Below are positions 1 through 11,465 of a stretch of 64,000 bases of DNA, in pieces (position 1 is the first letter of the stretch; each line of letters begins with the position of its first letter). This DNA is from Ifrita kowaldi (taxonomy: Eukaryota > Chordata > Aves > Passeriformes > Cinclosomatidae), in NCBI GenBank assembly GCA_013398055.1, contig VZRS01009482.1, positions 155,229 to 219,228 on the forward strand, in the 5' to 3' direction. The translations under genes were made by a program, and so were the position numbers. The notes below the pieces were generated by a model that ran no database searches, was not told the DNA's origin, and worked only from the letters and a program-made list of their open reading frames with translations.

Positions 1-2650
1 TGGACTTTAATTGCATTACTAGAGACAAAAATCAATCTTAGCTTATTTCTATAAATTATGTCTTCATTACTGACAGAAACAGGAATGATGTGTACACAAA
101 CAGATGCAAAAGACACAAATAAAAGTCATGCTATTGTAATTAGAAGGATGAAAAAAGTGTATTAATTGAATTAGGCTTCAGTTAATTTAATTAACATGCC
201 AGGGTATTGTGATCATGAGCACATAAGAGATATCTTAACAGAGATGATTTTCCATCTCTCGTGCCCTCTTCAAATATATATTTTGTCATACATTAGGAAA
301 ATATGAAAATTTGTACTTGTTCCCTGAAAGTCTTGACCAAGTAATGATGGAGAATGAATACAATACATCTGCTGGTAGAAGACTAAGAATGTTGAAGTAT
401 TTCAGAGTATCTAAGATGGAGATTACATCTTGAAAACGCAGGATATGTTTGTATTTTAAGCTAACAAGAACCTTTGCACTCATGAAAAAATTCACTTCCC
501 AGGGAGAACAGGAAGTGTAATCAGGCCTGTAAATTTTCAGAAGCCTTGAAGAAATTCCAAAAAAAGAATCAGAAAAGAAACATTCAGGCATATAACTTTT
601 CCAGTTGTTAACATACCAGGTGTAATGTTGGCATATGTGAACCTGTCTAGTACTAAGCAGTCGCTTTTTTTTTTTCAACAAGATATTTTCTATCAAGGAA
701 TAAAGATCCTACTAGATTCAGAAATCTCTGAGCCAACATTATGTCAATATTATTTGGCTTCAGTTGCTAGCAACTTGCAAGCTGGAGAATTAATAACTAG
801 ACTTCAGTTGCCAGCATTCACTAATGAGGCTGGAACGTGACCTGTACACCTAACCAGCTGTGAATAAAAAAGAAAAAGCACAAGGCTCACTTACAACTGT
901 CAAACTAAGGCATTTTCTTTAGTGCTAATCCAAAGATGGATGAGCCCTAGTGCTGCAGCAGTATATCAACATTCAGCCAGTGTAAACACCAGAGTAAAAC
1001 AAGACACAGTTTACTCCAGAAGTTCTCAATATATTTTTTTCTTTTTGCTTTGAACATTTGCTATGTTTTGCCCTGGGACTGGATGATAAACCCATATTAA
1101 TCCCCCTGGAAGGTTGTATTTATTGTAATTGTAATCGAGATGGGACCAAGGTTTTATCTGCATATTTTATATTACCCTTTTGAAAATTTCTGCATTCCTT
1201 TCTCAGTTTTAAATCATTGCTTTGCCAATAGCAATTGTGTATGCCAGAGCTATCCACAGTAGAAAATTCCATGTGTTGCTGCACAGATAAAATACAGAAA
1301 AGAGAGTAACTCAAACCTACCTTCTTTATATGCACCCCTCCAACCTGAGCAAAAGAGAGGGTGGTCTGTGTAGATTTCATAGCTCAATTCTAGATCAAAA
1401 ACTGTGTTTTAATTATATGTTCAGTTAAATCAGAACATCTCACTTGTTTTCTCTCATCTTGAAGGAAGTCTGACATTGTTTGTCCAGGTACAAATTTGGG
1501 GCATGATCACATCATAGACTTTCAGAATACAAAGGCTTTGTTAGAATCCTGACGGTTTTGTGGAATAAAGTTGTGTCTGAGAAAGCTGCTTCAGGACTGA
1601 TAGGTTGTTCCTGGCTCCAGCACAGTGCTGAACACATGGCTTTTGTAAAAGCATCCCAGAAACTCCTTCTGACACTCTCTTCCTTATTTTCCAGACCATT
1701 GAACTCTTACTGATCGGGAATTGAACACTGTAGAGATACTTTAAACAACGGCTGGCATTTAGACAGCATTGGGAGGAGGGGAGTTCACAGTAGACATAAA
1801 AGTTTTATTTCTGTGAAGCAGTTCCTGAATTGATAAAGTTATCCTGAGATAAGCATTTAGAGAATTTTGTCAATAAAGACAATTTAGTTAGCCAGTGGGA
1901 ACAACCAGGAAGAGTGTAGAAAGCACAGGTGAGTGTGTCTAGAATTCTTTTTCCCCTACTAATTCCTGGATACCACTTCCTGTCCTTAGAAACAAGAAAA
2001 ACCCGTGTAAAGGAGTGAGGCCTTTTTTTGGAGAGAGGAATAGCCAGTACCTCCCATGGTGTAAAACCCCAGGAAATTCTATCCAGGCTTTTCTCTGCCT
2101 TTCATGCTTTCCACACTCCTAAAGCTTTCTGCTCAGCAGCCCCTTGAAGAATGTGGCATTTCCTTTGAGCTAATAAAATTGCAACAAGCATCTGTAAGAT
2201 CTGGACTGTACGAGCTGGTTTTCTGTGAGGAAAGAATGCATTTTCTTTATGGGTAAAGGAAAAAACATTGTGAAGAATAAACAGTGTGAGTAGCTGTAGC
2301 CTGAGGAAGACAGAGTTTTGGGACAGGCTAGAGGAGTTACGATATATGCACATTGGGGAAGAATAGGAGAGACATAAAATGCCACAGAAAAGAAGATGTG
2401 AGGGAAGTCTAAAAAGGTTTGAAAATGATGCTTTAGGGAAAACCCAAGTTGCTTCAGTTTTCAGTTGAGAACTGTTGTATACAGATCTCACCCAGAAACC
2501 AGCTACTGTGAAACTCTGATTCAAGGTGCGAGTTTGCTGTGAGAAATTTTCCATCCTTGCCAGGATTTTGCCAACAGCATCTTGCAAAAATGCTGCTTCA
2601 TCAGTCCAGACCTCACTGGGAGCTCCAGACATTCGGCACATATTTGGATT
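1..2650. other. 5' flanking DNA, no gene seen
   Basis: This is AT-rich unique sequence. Short open frames on both strands are broken by stops, and I see no convincing splice-bounded coding segment. The longest frame, on the minus strand at 2102-2641, has no recognisable domain and is treated as chance. No RNA gene or clear repeat was recognised. Confidence 0.6.
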
Positions 2651-2654
2651 TCAC

Positions 2655-2895
2655 TTCACTGAATCACAGAAGAGTTGGAAGGGAGATCATCTAGTCCAAC
2701 CCCCATGCCAAGGCAGGGACACCTAGAGCAGAGAGGGAGACTCCACGGCCTCCCTGGGCAGCCTGTTCCAGTGCTCTGCCACCCTCAACATAAAGTTCTT
2801 CCTCATGTGGAGGTGGAACTTCTTGTCGTTTAGTTTATGGCCATTGCTCCTTGTTCTGTCACTGCACGCCACTTAAAAGAGTCTGGCACCATCCA
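2655..2895 (-). repeat. CR1 LINE 3'-end fragment
   Basis: Read on the + strand, this begins with the reverse complement of a CR1 tail (gaatcacagaagagttggaa). It continues with the conserved blocks 'ggcagcctgttccagtgc', 'ttcttcctcatgtggaggtgg' and 'gagtctggcaccatcc'. The element therefore lies on the minus strand. It is 5'-truncated, as is usual for CR1, and is non-coding here. The right boundary is approximate. Confidence 0.88.
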
Positions 2896-2899
2896 GTTC

Positions 2900-5800
2900 A
2901 ATAACTAAAACGGGAAATTTGGTTACTGTTCTACTATCACATTATAAACTTTAGCTTTGTATTGTTTTAATCATATGAACCCTTTTTTTTTTGAATTATG
3001 CAATCCTATGATCATACTTGGTGAACACGGAAAAAACACTGAACCTGGTGAATGTGTATATGTGTATGCGAAATAATTACGAGGTAGAAAAAATAGGATA
3101 AGGCCTTCTTTCTTGCTATACTGCTAATAAAACTCAACATTGAAGAATTTAGCAAGAGGTCATTGATACCAAAACCACCAGATTTCTTTGTAGTAGCAAT
3201 GTATGAATAACATGAAACTGTTTCTGGGAGTCAGAAAAAGGAATAGTTCTGGAGTTCATTTTTTCATCTATCTAAATAGTATAGATATGCCTCTGGGAGT
3301 TGTCAGCTCAGAAACTACAGTTATTCAAACAAGTATTCTTAACTGGAGTGAAGGACCCCTTAAAGCCTAGCAAAACAGATTCTTGCAAGCATGAGTGTAA
3401 AATACATAAACCCCTTAGTTGATGTCAAGTCTTAAGCCTCTTTAAAGCCACTATGGAGGCCCTGATGATGAGGATGCTTGTCATCATCTATTCCTCTACT
3501 GACATTTGGTGATTAGAGTAAGGGTTGTGGTGTAACATTGAAAAAGACAGGAGTGACACTATCTGGTAGGATTATTCTTCTTTTTCCCTTAATTGGTACT
3601 GAGGTATGCAGGTCCTCCCTTCTTCTCAAAGAAATTGAAAAATAAACACTGTTGCATCTTGCACCATGTTTGGCTGTCTGGCTTGAAATAAGCAGGTGTC
3701 ACCCACAGTTCGTCAGGGGTCCTAGCCAAGTACTCAATCAAAACCGTCAAACTTTTTTTTCACTCAACTTTTAATAAAACAGAATTGTTTTAAGAAGTTG
3801 TGTGTTGTTGAATGTATGACTGAAACATAATGTCTGGAACAGATCAAAGTAATTTATTTTTAAAGTTGGAAACTCATAATATTCCATTTGTCATCATGTA
3901 TTTTGAATTTTTTTTAAAACTTCCACATTAGAAAAATGTTTTTCCATTAGTAAACACACATTACTGCAGTTAAACTGTTACGAACTCATTAATATTAAAC
4001 TCCTGAGAACTGAATTAGTAATTATCATACAAATATTTAATTGAAAAATTATTCTTTTGCTGTATATTAACGTAGCTTTGTGAACACTTCTGTTAAGTGT
4101 GAACTCTGTCAGTGTTCAGCACAAGAAGAACATTACAGAATACCTGAGTGCTCACAGGTGGTACTGTGGAGGGGAAAAAACCCCAACCCAACCAACTAAA
4201 CACACACACACACCTCCAAATAAAGAAAAACAACCAAAACCAGGAGACTGTAAATTTTTGTATTAAATTGTGAAGATTCTCTACCTGTATGTCATATATT
4301 TCCAGTGAAAGGCAGTTTGGATGCATTTAATGACAGAGGAACAGAAGAAAACAAAATCAGAGCTAATCATACCTTTAGGCCATTTCAGTACTGTGAGAAA
4401 GTACTAAATTTACCTCAATTGACAAATTGCTGGGACTCCTAAACCTACTGCAAACTCCTAAATTTACTGCAATCGACAAATTTATGACCCTGTTTCACCT
4501 TTTGAAATTTTTTTTAGGACTCTGTTCACTCTCTTCCATAAGATTTCCCTTGTCAGCTCTTTGCACTGAAGTGCAAACTGCAGCAGGAAAGCTGCTGGAC
4601 TCTCTCCTGGGGCTAGCACTGTATATTGTTAGGTATCAGACTCACGTGTGTCCAATGTGATAATACTTCTTACACCATGCCGCTGCCAGCTCGCTTAGCA
4701 CAACATCAACTTTGTCCTCTGATAACTCCGTGGTTACAGAGCAAACATGAGCATACTTCAGCACTCAAACTATGAATCAATTTGGCTTTGACAGCCTCTC
4801 ATTCTAAGAAGTATTTAGCTCTGTATCAGCTCTTTACCCTTCCATACTTTCTCACTTTTTTCTACTTCTTTTTCTTATTCTCTCTAATGCTGAAGGCAGA
4901 AGAAACAAATTTATTTATTATTACCCCACAAGTGATAAGACTAATAAAGGAGAATAATACTTTAGAAAGATGTTTGTTAACAGGAGAGGAAAGGAAAGGA
5001 TGCTTTTAGCCCACAAAAGTTGGAAAACAGCAAAAGTAACAAAACTTGTACAAGTAATTTTAAAAACTAAAAACTGTAAGAATCTCTCTCTGAATGGGTT
5101 TTCCCCCCTTAGCTGCCAATTTTTGCTATTTTGAAATTATTTGATTTGCTGCTTTCATGCAGAGAAATCCTTCTAATCTTTTGAGAGCAGTCTCAAAATT
5201 CCTAGTTTTGTGTAAAGGTGATTTTCCAGGGTTTCAATAAGAAAGGTCATTATTCAAGGAAACCAATACTCTTCTATTTTAATTATCTTCATTCATCACA
5301 AAACCACTTACCTTTAGACTGTCATCATGCTGGTATGCTAGAAGCCACAAGTAGTTGGAAAAATGCAAGGAGAACCTGCTTTTAGCTGAAGATATTTCAG
5401 GAAGCCTGCAGGCTCCTGATATGTCATTCTCCAGCTCCACTAAAACTCATTGGATCAGCTGAACACAAATGGAGATCAAATTATCAGATCTTGGCCCTCA
5501 CCAATGTCAGCTTCCTACACTGGCTGTATCGCTAACGTCATTCGTCTATTGAACGAGACCCTTGCTATTTTTACTCAGAACAAAAATAATGTTGTCATGT
5601 CCAAAGGCTACGTTTTCCCCTTTGAAAATACTCTTTTTCATCCTTTGCATTTTTTAAAAATCTTTTGTCTGCATTCTTTTGTGGTCTGAGGCTCCTGTAT
5701 CTCAGCCAAACACTGATACATTCATTGCAGGCTTCAGCTGCTTTGCAGAGCCTAAATAGACACTGAGGCTACACGGGCGACTTCAATTAAGCAATTCTAT

Positions 5801-6586
5801 AGAAATGACATTTTTTGTTGAAAAACAGTGTCTTTTTGCAGGGCCAAACAAAGTGGCAATTCCAAAGATGCAAATCAGAACAAAATACTTCTAAAATAAT
5901 AACTGCCAAGGCAACTAATTGTAAGCATTCAGCAGAGAGTACAAAGACCCATTTACCCAGTTATTTCCTTCTTTTACTCTACCACTGTGAAATTACAAGT
6001 ATGTACATTACAGCAAAGATGCATATGATAAAGTAAAATTTCAGTGAGAAATGTCCAGATTTTATTAACCAAATTGCAGACTTTTTGAGACAGTAAAGTT
6101 CTTTTTCCTGGAGAAGTGCAGCTACGAAAATATACAAAAGCCTTTTATTCCTACGCACATGTATGCAGCAGAGATTCTCACTGAAGTACAAGAATGCAAT
6201 TATTTTTCCTTCATCCTGCTTGTAAGACACAAATACATTGTACTTCATGAAATGCCTTAGAGCAACATATGCCACATGCTGATGCTTTCCTATCAACTAC
6301 CTTACACTACAGCAAGTGCTTTCCTTCTTTTTCAGTTGTTTTTTTTTCTAATTTAACCTCTGTAACTTGCATCTATATGTACTTTTTCTTCCCATTTTGT
6401 TTCTTTTTATAATTTCTATCAGTTTATTTACTGAGAAGTAAAAGAGGAGCTTGGTTCCTTCACTTTCAGAACAGAATTTCCCACATGGCTTTAATTCCTT
6501 CTGCACTTTCAATTATTTGGTCCAATTCATTCTCCCCTCCTCTTTGTTTCCTCCTTCCCTTGGGTCCATCAACCAAGCAGCAGAAA

Positions 6587-6637
<51 letters not shown>

Positions 6638-7147
6638 CTGATCTGAGCCAAATGATTGTGAATTACTCTGTCTGGCCTAGGCTATTATTAAACTTGCCAG
6701 CAACTATGGCTCTTTTGATTATTTCAACAGCTGGTTTTGTTGCTTGTCTAAAGATGAAAAAGCACGGCTCTCTCCTCCCTGTAGAAACTGCTTACCCAGA
6801 TAAAGGGCTGTGTCAGGGTCTGTTCCAAGACTTCTGAGGGGTATCTGCCATTGCTGCCCAGGAGCTCTCTGTCAGAGCTCAATCTACCTCCTGCAGACTT
6901 GTTAAAGCCTACCTCCTTCCTAGGTACCTCCATTATTTACACACCTTTATCAGGTATCAACCCAGTGATGTGTGGCTGTTTAGGGTTAAAAAACCCTAAA
7001 GCTGTTTATCACTTGAAAATACCAACATAAACTAGAAGTGAGTCAAAGCTCACAGACAGCATGGATGAATGTGTCTGGCAAGCACTCACTAGGAAATAAT
7101 TACTTGCAAGAAATGGAGGCATTTAAAGCCTAAAAACCACTTCTAAG
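2900..7147. other. 5' flanking DNA, no gene seen
   Basis: This is AT-rich sequence without a recognisable gene. It contains a short CA run near 4200-4213 and the longer TG microsatellite listed separately. Open frames here are short and low-complexity, for example one that crosses the TG repeat at 6451-6837. Confidence 0.55.
6590..6636. repeat. TG dinucleotide microsatellite
   Basis: An uninterrupted (TG)n run of 47 bases, about 23 units. It produces artificial Cys-Val and Thr-His repeats in overlapping open frames, which are not genes. Confidence 0.97.
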
Positions 7148-8137
7148 CTTGAATGCTTGTGACGTTCCTCAGGGGTCTGTATTGGGACTGGTGCTGTTTA
7201 ACATCACTGACATGGACAGCAGCACTGAGTGCACTCAGTGAGTTTACCAGTGACACCAAGCTCTGTGGTGTGGTCGACACGCTGGAGAACAGGGTTGCCA
7301 TCCTGAGGCACTTGGACAGACTTGGGAGGTGGGCCTGTGCAAGCCTCATGAAGTTAAACAAGGCCAAGTGGGAGGTCCCGCATCTCATTTGGACAATCCC
7401 AAGCACAAGTACAGGATGGCCAGAGAATGGATCAAGGCTACCCGTTGGGAGAAGGACTTGGGAGTGTTATTGGAGGAGAAGCTTGACATGTCTCAGCAAT
7501 GTGTGCTTGCAGCCCAGAAACCTGACCATATCCTGGGATGCATCAAAAGAGAAATGGCCAACAGGGTGAGGAAGGTGATTCTGCCCCAGTACCTCACTCT
7601 GGTGAGACCCCACCTAGAGTGCTGCATCTGGCTCTGGGGTCCTCAGCACAAGAAAGACATGGACCTGTTAGAGAGTGTCCAGAGGAGGGCCACAAAGATG
7701 ACCCGAAGGCTGAAAGACCTCTCCTCTGAAGATCGTTGAGAGAGCTGAGGTTGTTCAGCCTGACAAAAAGCAGGCTTTGGGGAGACCTCACTCTGGCCTT
7801 CCAGTACTTTAAAGAGGATTACAAAAAGGATGGAGAAGGACTTTTTACATGGGCAGATAGTGACAGGACATGGGGAAATGGCTTTAACCTGAAAGAGGGT
7901 GGGTTTAGATTAGATACTAGAAAGAAATTCTTTAATGTGAGGGTGGTGAGGCACTGCAACAGGTTGTCCAGAGAGCCTGTGAATGCTCCGTCTCTGGAAG
8001 AGCTCAAGGCCAGGCTCGATGCGCTCTGAATAACCTGGTCCAGTGGAAGGAAGGTGTCCTTGCTCATGGCAACTGGCTTGGAACTGGATGATTTTTAAGG
8101 TCCTTTCCAACCCAAACTGTTCTTTGGTTCTATTACT
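7148..8137 (+). mobile_element. CR1 LINE, truncated, decayed reverse transcriptase 3' part
   Basis: This is a 5'-truncated CR1 retrotransposon of about 1 kb. It starts within the reverse transcriptase region: the DNA corresponding to the CR1 'PQGSVLGP' block is visible at 7160-7190. It then encodes pieces such as EKDLGVLLEEKLDMSQQC, CIKREMANRVRKVILPQY, KKDMDLLESVQRRATKM and LEELKARLDAL. The frame changes twice, near 7390 and near 7735, so no intact protein is made. The 3' end carries the CR1 signature 'ggtcctttccaacccaaact' followed by the short 'ttct..ggttctat' tail unit. It lies in the gene's 5' flank, on the same strand as the gene. It is a dead copy. Confidence 0.93.
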
Positions 8138-8139
8138 GG

Positions 8140-10080
8140 TACACTAGCAGTGTGAGCATGCCTACCCTGAAGAATTCTAAATACTACTAAGCAGCCTCCT
8201 TTCAGAGGGATTGAGTATTATTGAATGTTTTTTGCAACAAAAATTTCAGAAATATGATTCAAGTATTGCATTGAATGCTGCCTTGCATTTTAATTTTGTT
8301 TAAATGTTGTGAAATTTTCTTGTTTCCAGTAGTATTGATTGGAAATTGTTTCCAGTACTGTTTACAGTAATATGTTTGTTATTGCTACCTGAATGTTGTA
8401 TCCACATATGAATTGTATCTTAGTTTGATCTCTTCCTTTCTGGTGAAATCCATCTTCAAGCAGTTACAGGCATTTCTTGAATAGCTCCTCTAGCCCTAAA
8501 TACAGTCACTGTCCCGTGTGCATTTCCAGCTGGCAGAGCTTGGTACGTGGTCAAGCGGTTACTTCAGGGACTTCATCACTTTCTGTATTTTGATTATTGC
8601 ACTTCCATTTTTAAATTGGAGTTTTCCGGTGATCACTAAGGAACTCTTTATGATCATCAACATTAAACACTCATGATCGCTCTATACTGTATTATGTGAT
8701 ATTTTGGGGAATGTTTTCTTAGTCATAGCTGGAGCTACTCTGTTCAGCATGATTTTCTTAGGCCTGTGATCTGTCCAAATGGATTTTTCAATTCTATATG
8801 CTTGGAAGCCTCTGTGTCGATTTCATCAACAGCAACAAAAGAAGGTTTAATCCAGTTTCTGAGGGCTCTTTGAATTTGTGTTATGTTCTATGGTTTATTT
8901 CTGGTTTTTCCTTCCTTAGTAATTTTACATGATACCAAGTTTCCTTTCTTTCCTCCAAACAGCACTGAAACACATAGCGTAAAAAGGAGATATTCAGGAA
9001 GTGGAAAATGGATGGTCCTCGTTGTTCTTTGTGGTTAGTGGAGTTTGGGAGCTGAATACAGGCGCTGCATTTTGGCTTCACAGTAGAGGAGAACCAGAAT
9101 ATAAACAACACATAGTTTGTTTTACACGGGAAAGTCTCTTTTGTCTCTCCACATGCACATAACAACAGCCTGTACCTGTGACAGCAGTGCTCCACTGAAG
9201 AGTTTTGTACCCGCTCTAGATCATGTACAAGGCATGCTGATCTTGCACTGAAATTTGTAAGGCAATTTCCTTGGACTACCATGCAATCTATCCATGCAGA
9301 GGTCATCCAAAGCATGAGGCCTTTCAGAACACATACCTGTAGCGAAAGGTTTCATTTGTCTGTTACACAGTCCTGCTGTACGTTCAGTTTTATTCCTGGC
9401 CTTACATCTTTTTACAGTATAAAGCCTTATGTCTTTCAAAGCATAACTATTATACCACTTGAACACTAAGAGCTCCAGTGGAAAAAAGCCTCTCTTAAGG
9501 AACAATGATTGTAAAGTCAAGCACTGAAACACTAAGAAATGCGCAAGCAATCATTTGTATTCATGTATTATATATTTTTCAGTTTTGTGATGACTTCTTT
9601 TTTCAACCTGTACAATATGTTTTATTCACTGTGAGCATAGAAAGTGTTCAGTGTGTCAGCAAGATATTGCTCAACATTAGGATTACTCACTGTTGAGTTG
9701 TATCTTCCTGCTCTAATTTGTGGTCATATACTTTATTGATTTACTGTCCCTTATGCATTTGCTCTGAAGCTGAATTTATCTTCTTTGTATCCTTTTTTAG
9801 TACTACCAACAATGGAATAATATGTAAAAACATTTATGATTTGGTTTTACAGTTACCATATGAAGTGAAGAAGCAATATAATTTCTATTTAGAGACAGGC
9901 AAATGAGGCCCAGGGAACAAAAACAAACAAACAAAAAGAAAATTAGAGGTAAAACTACGCAAGTGTCTGACTTGAAACATGGCCATATTTTTCATATCGC
10001 TTCAGCGGTGTTAAGTGTGTACTTCACTGGTTTCGAGTAGGTCCTAAGATGACTTCTTAAGCAGTTCAAACCACAGTAAT
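8140..10080. other. 5' flanking DNA, no gene seen
   Basis: This is AT-rich unique sequence between the CR1 copy and the CpG-rich promoter area. Small open frames occur on both strands, but none has a family signature or good splice context. A short A/C-rich run (acaaacaaacaaa) lies near 9924. Confidence 0.55.
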
Positions 10081-10257
10081 GAACTCAGGCCAAGATACAC
10101 ATTCTCCAAGCCGTGAACCACAACGGCTGCCATTCAAAAGCCTGCGTACCCCCAGCCCTCAGCCAATATCGGGGCCACAATCTGCAGCACCCACAATTCC
10201 CTCAGCTCCCGGGGCTCCCGACTTTCCGGCCACCCACAGTATCTGCCCTTCTCACCT

Positions 10258-10278
10258 CACAGAATCACAGAATTGTTA
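10258..10278 (-). repeat. CR1 tail stub cut by an N
   Basis: The sequence 'tcacagaatcacagaattg' is the reverse complement of a CR1 3' terminus. It stops after 21 bases at a single N, and the bases after the N are not CR1. It looks like the start of a CR1 insertion truncated by a contig edge. Confidence 0.6.
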
Positions 10279-10279
10279 N
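10279..10279. other. Single-N assembly join 1
   Basis: An isolated N sits between a CR1 tail stub and unrelated GC-rich sequence. It is likely a contig or gap boundary, not a single uncertain base. Confidence 0.75.
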
Positions 10280-10491
10280 CCCTTTTGTGGCGGTGCCAGG
10301 CGGCCGCCGGGTTTCCTGCTGACGCCGGAGAGCCGCGGATGGGCAGGAAAGGCCGCCTCTCCTTCCACCTCGCCCCGCCGGCAGGAGCGCGGAGCGGTCT
10401 CCGGGAGAAGCGCGGCGGGGAGGGCGCAGGTGCGGGGCGGGCCCGGTGGCCCCGAGGGCCGGGCGGCCGCGCCGAGGAGAGGGCGCCGGTC

Positions 10492-10512
10492 ATGGCAGCC
10501 CCCGCTTCTTGA
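10492..10512 (+). CDS. Upstream ORF, six codons, in SH3D19 leader
   Basis: This is an ATG with favourable context (G at -3 and +4) that encodes MAAPAS and then TGA. The stop is followed with no gap by the next ATG at 10,513, which opens the main SH3D19 frame. It is in frame with the main ORF but separated from it by the stop. By general translation knowledge, such a uORF would reduce initiation or force reinitiation at the main start. It lies in sequence expected to be 5' leader. Expression and conservation are unknown. Confidence 0.5.
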   Translation: MAAPAS

Positions 10513-10539
10513 ATGCTGCCAGCCGCCCCTCCGCCGCCG

Positions 10540-10630
10540 ATGGCCGAAGCCTGGAGGCTGGAGGAGGACGAGGAGGAGCTGCGGGAGCTCGGCAGGAGGC
10601 ACCGGAGGGTCGCGCTGAGCTCGGCGGCAG
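10540..10630 (+). CDS. SH3D19: SH3D19 coding exon 1 (long isoform N-terminus)
   Basis: First coding exon of the SH3 adaptor SH3D19. From the ATG at 10,540 it encodes MAEAWRLEEDEEELRELGRR and ten more residues. This is a short acidic then basic leader of 30 codons plus one base, ending at the donor g|gtgagc (phase 1). An in-frame ATG at 10,513 would add nine residues (MLPAAPPPP), and an in-frame TGA lies immediately before it. I chose 10,540 because it has G at +4 and opens the acidic segment, whereas 10,513 has poor context. Neither start is certain. The exon lies in the CpG island and its phase fits exon 2. Human SH3D19 is best known from a shorter form starting in what is exon 6 here, so this is the long-isoform start. 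The link to exon 2 across 41 kb is inferred from phase, position and CpG-island context. Confidence 0.72.
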
Positions 10631-10836
10631 GTGAGCGGTTAGGGCGCGGCGGGCCGTGGCGTCGCTTCCTTTGGGCTGGCCCCGGCCCGCTCCCCGTGTC
10701 CGGATTCCTGTCGGGGGCAGGACGGCGTTGGCGGTGCCGCCCCGAGGTGTGCCGGCCCCGGCGGCCTCGCCCCGCGGCGACTCGATTCAGCTCAGGTGCA
10801 TCCGAGCCGCAGGTGTGTGCCCGCGGGCCGCCCCCA

Positions 10837-11015
10837 GAGCCTGCTCCTGCTCCGAGCTGATCACAGTCCTACAGTGGTTTAAGTTAGAAGGGGACTTAAA
10901 GATCATCTGGTTCCAACCCCCCTGCCGTGGACAAGGACACCTTCAACTAGACCAGGTTGCTCTGAGTTCCATCCGACCTCTCCTTGAGCACCTCCAGGGA
11001 CAGAGCGTCCACAAC
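10837..11015. repeat. 179-bp duplication, copy 1
   Basis: These 179 bases match 11,247-11,425 exactly. The copy ends directly before the N at 11,016. Its left part is GC-rich intron-1 start. From about 10,862 it is a CR1 3' end in minus orientation (aaggggacttaaagatcatc, ccaacccccctgcc). Perfect identity combined with N borders points to a false duplication made by the assembly. Confidence 0.95.
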
Positions 11016-11016
11016 N
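11016..11016. other. Single-N assembly join 2
   Basis: An isolated N exactly at the right end of duplication copy 1. The sequence before it (cacaac) continues in copy 2 as normal CR1 sequence (ttctctgggcagcctg) but here switches to other sequence. Confidence 0.85.
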
Positions 11017-11245
11017 TTACCAAGGAAAAGAGTTCTGGCACCATCCTCCTCTTGGCATCTCCTTGCCCTCGTCATGAGGCAAGGCAGACCTCGCACCCTC
11101 TCGCCGCAAGCCCCTTCTCCCCTTTAGCAGGAGGCCGCCCGAGTTCGCACACCCCGCTTGCTGCCGGCGGTGGCCGCCCCGGGCCTCGCTCGCCGGCCCA
11201 TCCCCGCGCAGCGCCCGCGGCCGCGGAGCTGCTGCCCGGCGGAGC
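11017..11245. other. Orphan GC-rich segment between two Ns
   Basis: This is a 229-base island bounded by single Ns. Its first 50 bases resemble CR1 internal sequence in minus orientation (gagttctggcaccatcc; compare 2877-2893). The rest is CpG-rich, with NotI-like and SacII-like GC motifs. It has no clear coding exon. It may belong upstream of exon 1, or be an alternative haplotype piece placed at the wrong point. Confidence 0.6.
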
Positions 11246-11246
11246 N
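11246..11246. other. Single-N assembly join 3
   Basis: An isolated N exactly at the left end of duplication copy 2. The bases on both sides share 'gagc', so the contigs may have been butted end to end without a true overlap. Confidence 0.85.
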
Positions 11247-11425
11247 GAGCCTGCTCCTGCTCCGAGCTGATCACAGTCCTACAGTGGTTTAAGTTAGAAG
11301 GGGACTTAAAGATCATCTGGTTCCAACCCCCCTGCCGTGGACAAGGACACCTTCAACTAGACCAGGTTGCTCTGAGTTCCATCCGACCTCTCCTTGAGCA
11401 CCTCCAGGGACAGAGCGTCCACAAC
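11247..11425. repeat. 179-bp duplication, copy 2
   Basis: An exact copy of 10,837-11,015 with an offset of 410 bases. It begins immediately after the N at 11,246. It continues smoothly into intron 1 and is probably the correctly joined copy on the right side. Confidence 0.95.
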
Positions 11426-11465
11426 TTCTCTGGGCAGCCTGTTCCAGTGTTTCACTACTCTGATG
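11275..11465 (-). repeat. CR1 LINE 3'-end fragment
   Basis: This CR1 3' end in minus orientation contains 'gatcatctggttccaacccc', 'cctccagggacagagcgtcc' and 'ctgggcagcctgttccagtg'. It stops near 11,465. The left part is also present in the duplicated copy at about 10,862-11,015. It sits at the start of intron 1. Confidence 0.9.

Larger units (their letters stand above)
10080..10512 (+). promoter_or_regulatory. CpG-rich promoter and 5' leader region of SH3D19
   Basis: Base composition shifts sharply to GC- and CpG-rich sequence from about 10,120 and strongly after 10,280. A CCAAT box is visible at 10,163-10,167. A GC box (ggggcggg) lies at 10,434-10,441, about 50 bases before the first leader ATG. 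No TATA box was seen near the start, which fits a CpG-island promoter with dispersed initiation. The transcription start cannot be fixed from sequence. The N at 10,279 means that distances upstream of it are unreliable. Confidence 0.65.

Noticed and set aside
2102..2641. Minus-strand open frame of 179 codons beside a CR1 copy
   Set aside because: No recognised domain, no clear splice or promoter context, and the composition changes along its length. Treated as chance, although a homology search would settle it.
6451..6837. Plus-strand open frame of 128 codons with a Cys-Val repeat
   Set aside because: The repeat is the translation of a TG microsatellite, and the remainder has no family signature.
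10079..10278. Open frame across the promoter region (proline-rich translation)
   Set aside because: It crosses the N at 10,279 and lies in CpG-rich promoter DNA. GC-rich sequence lacks stops by composition.
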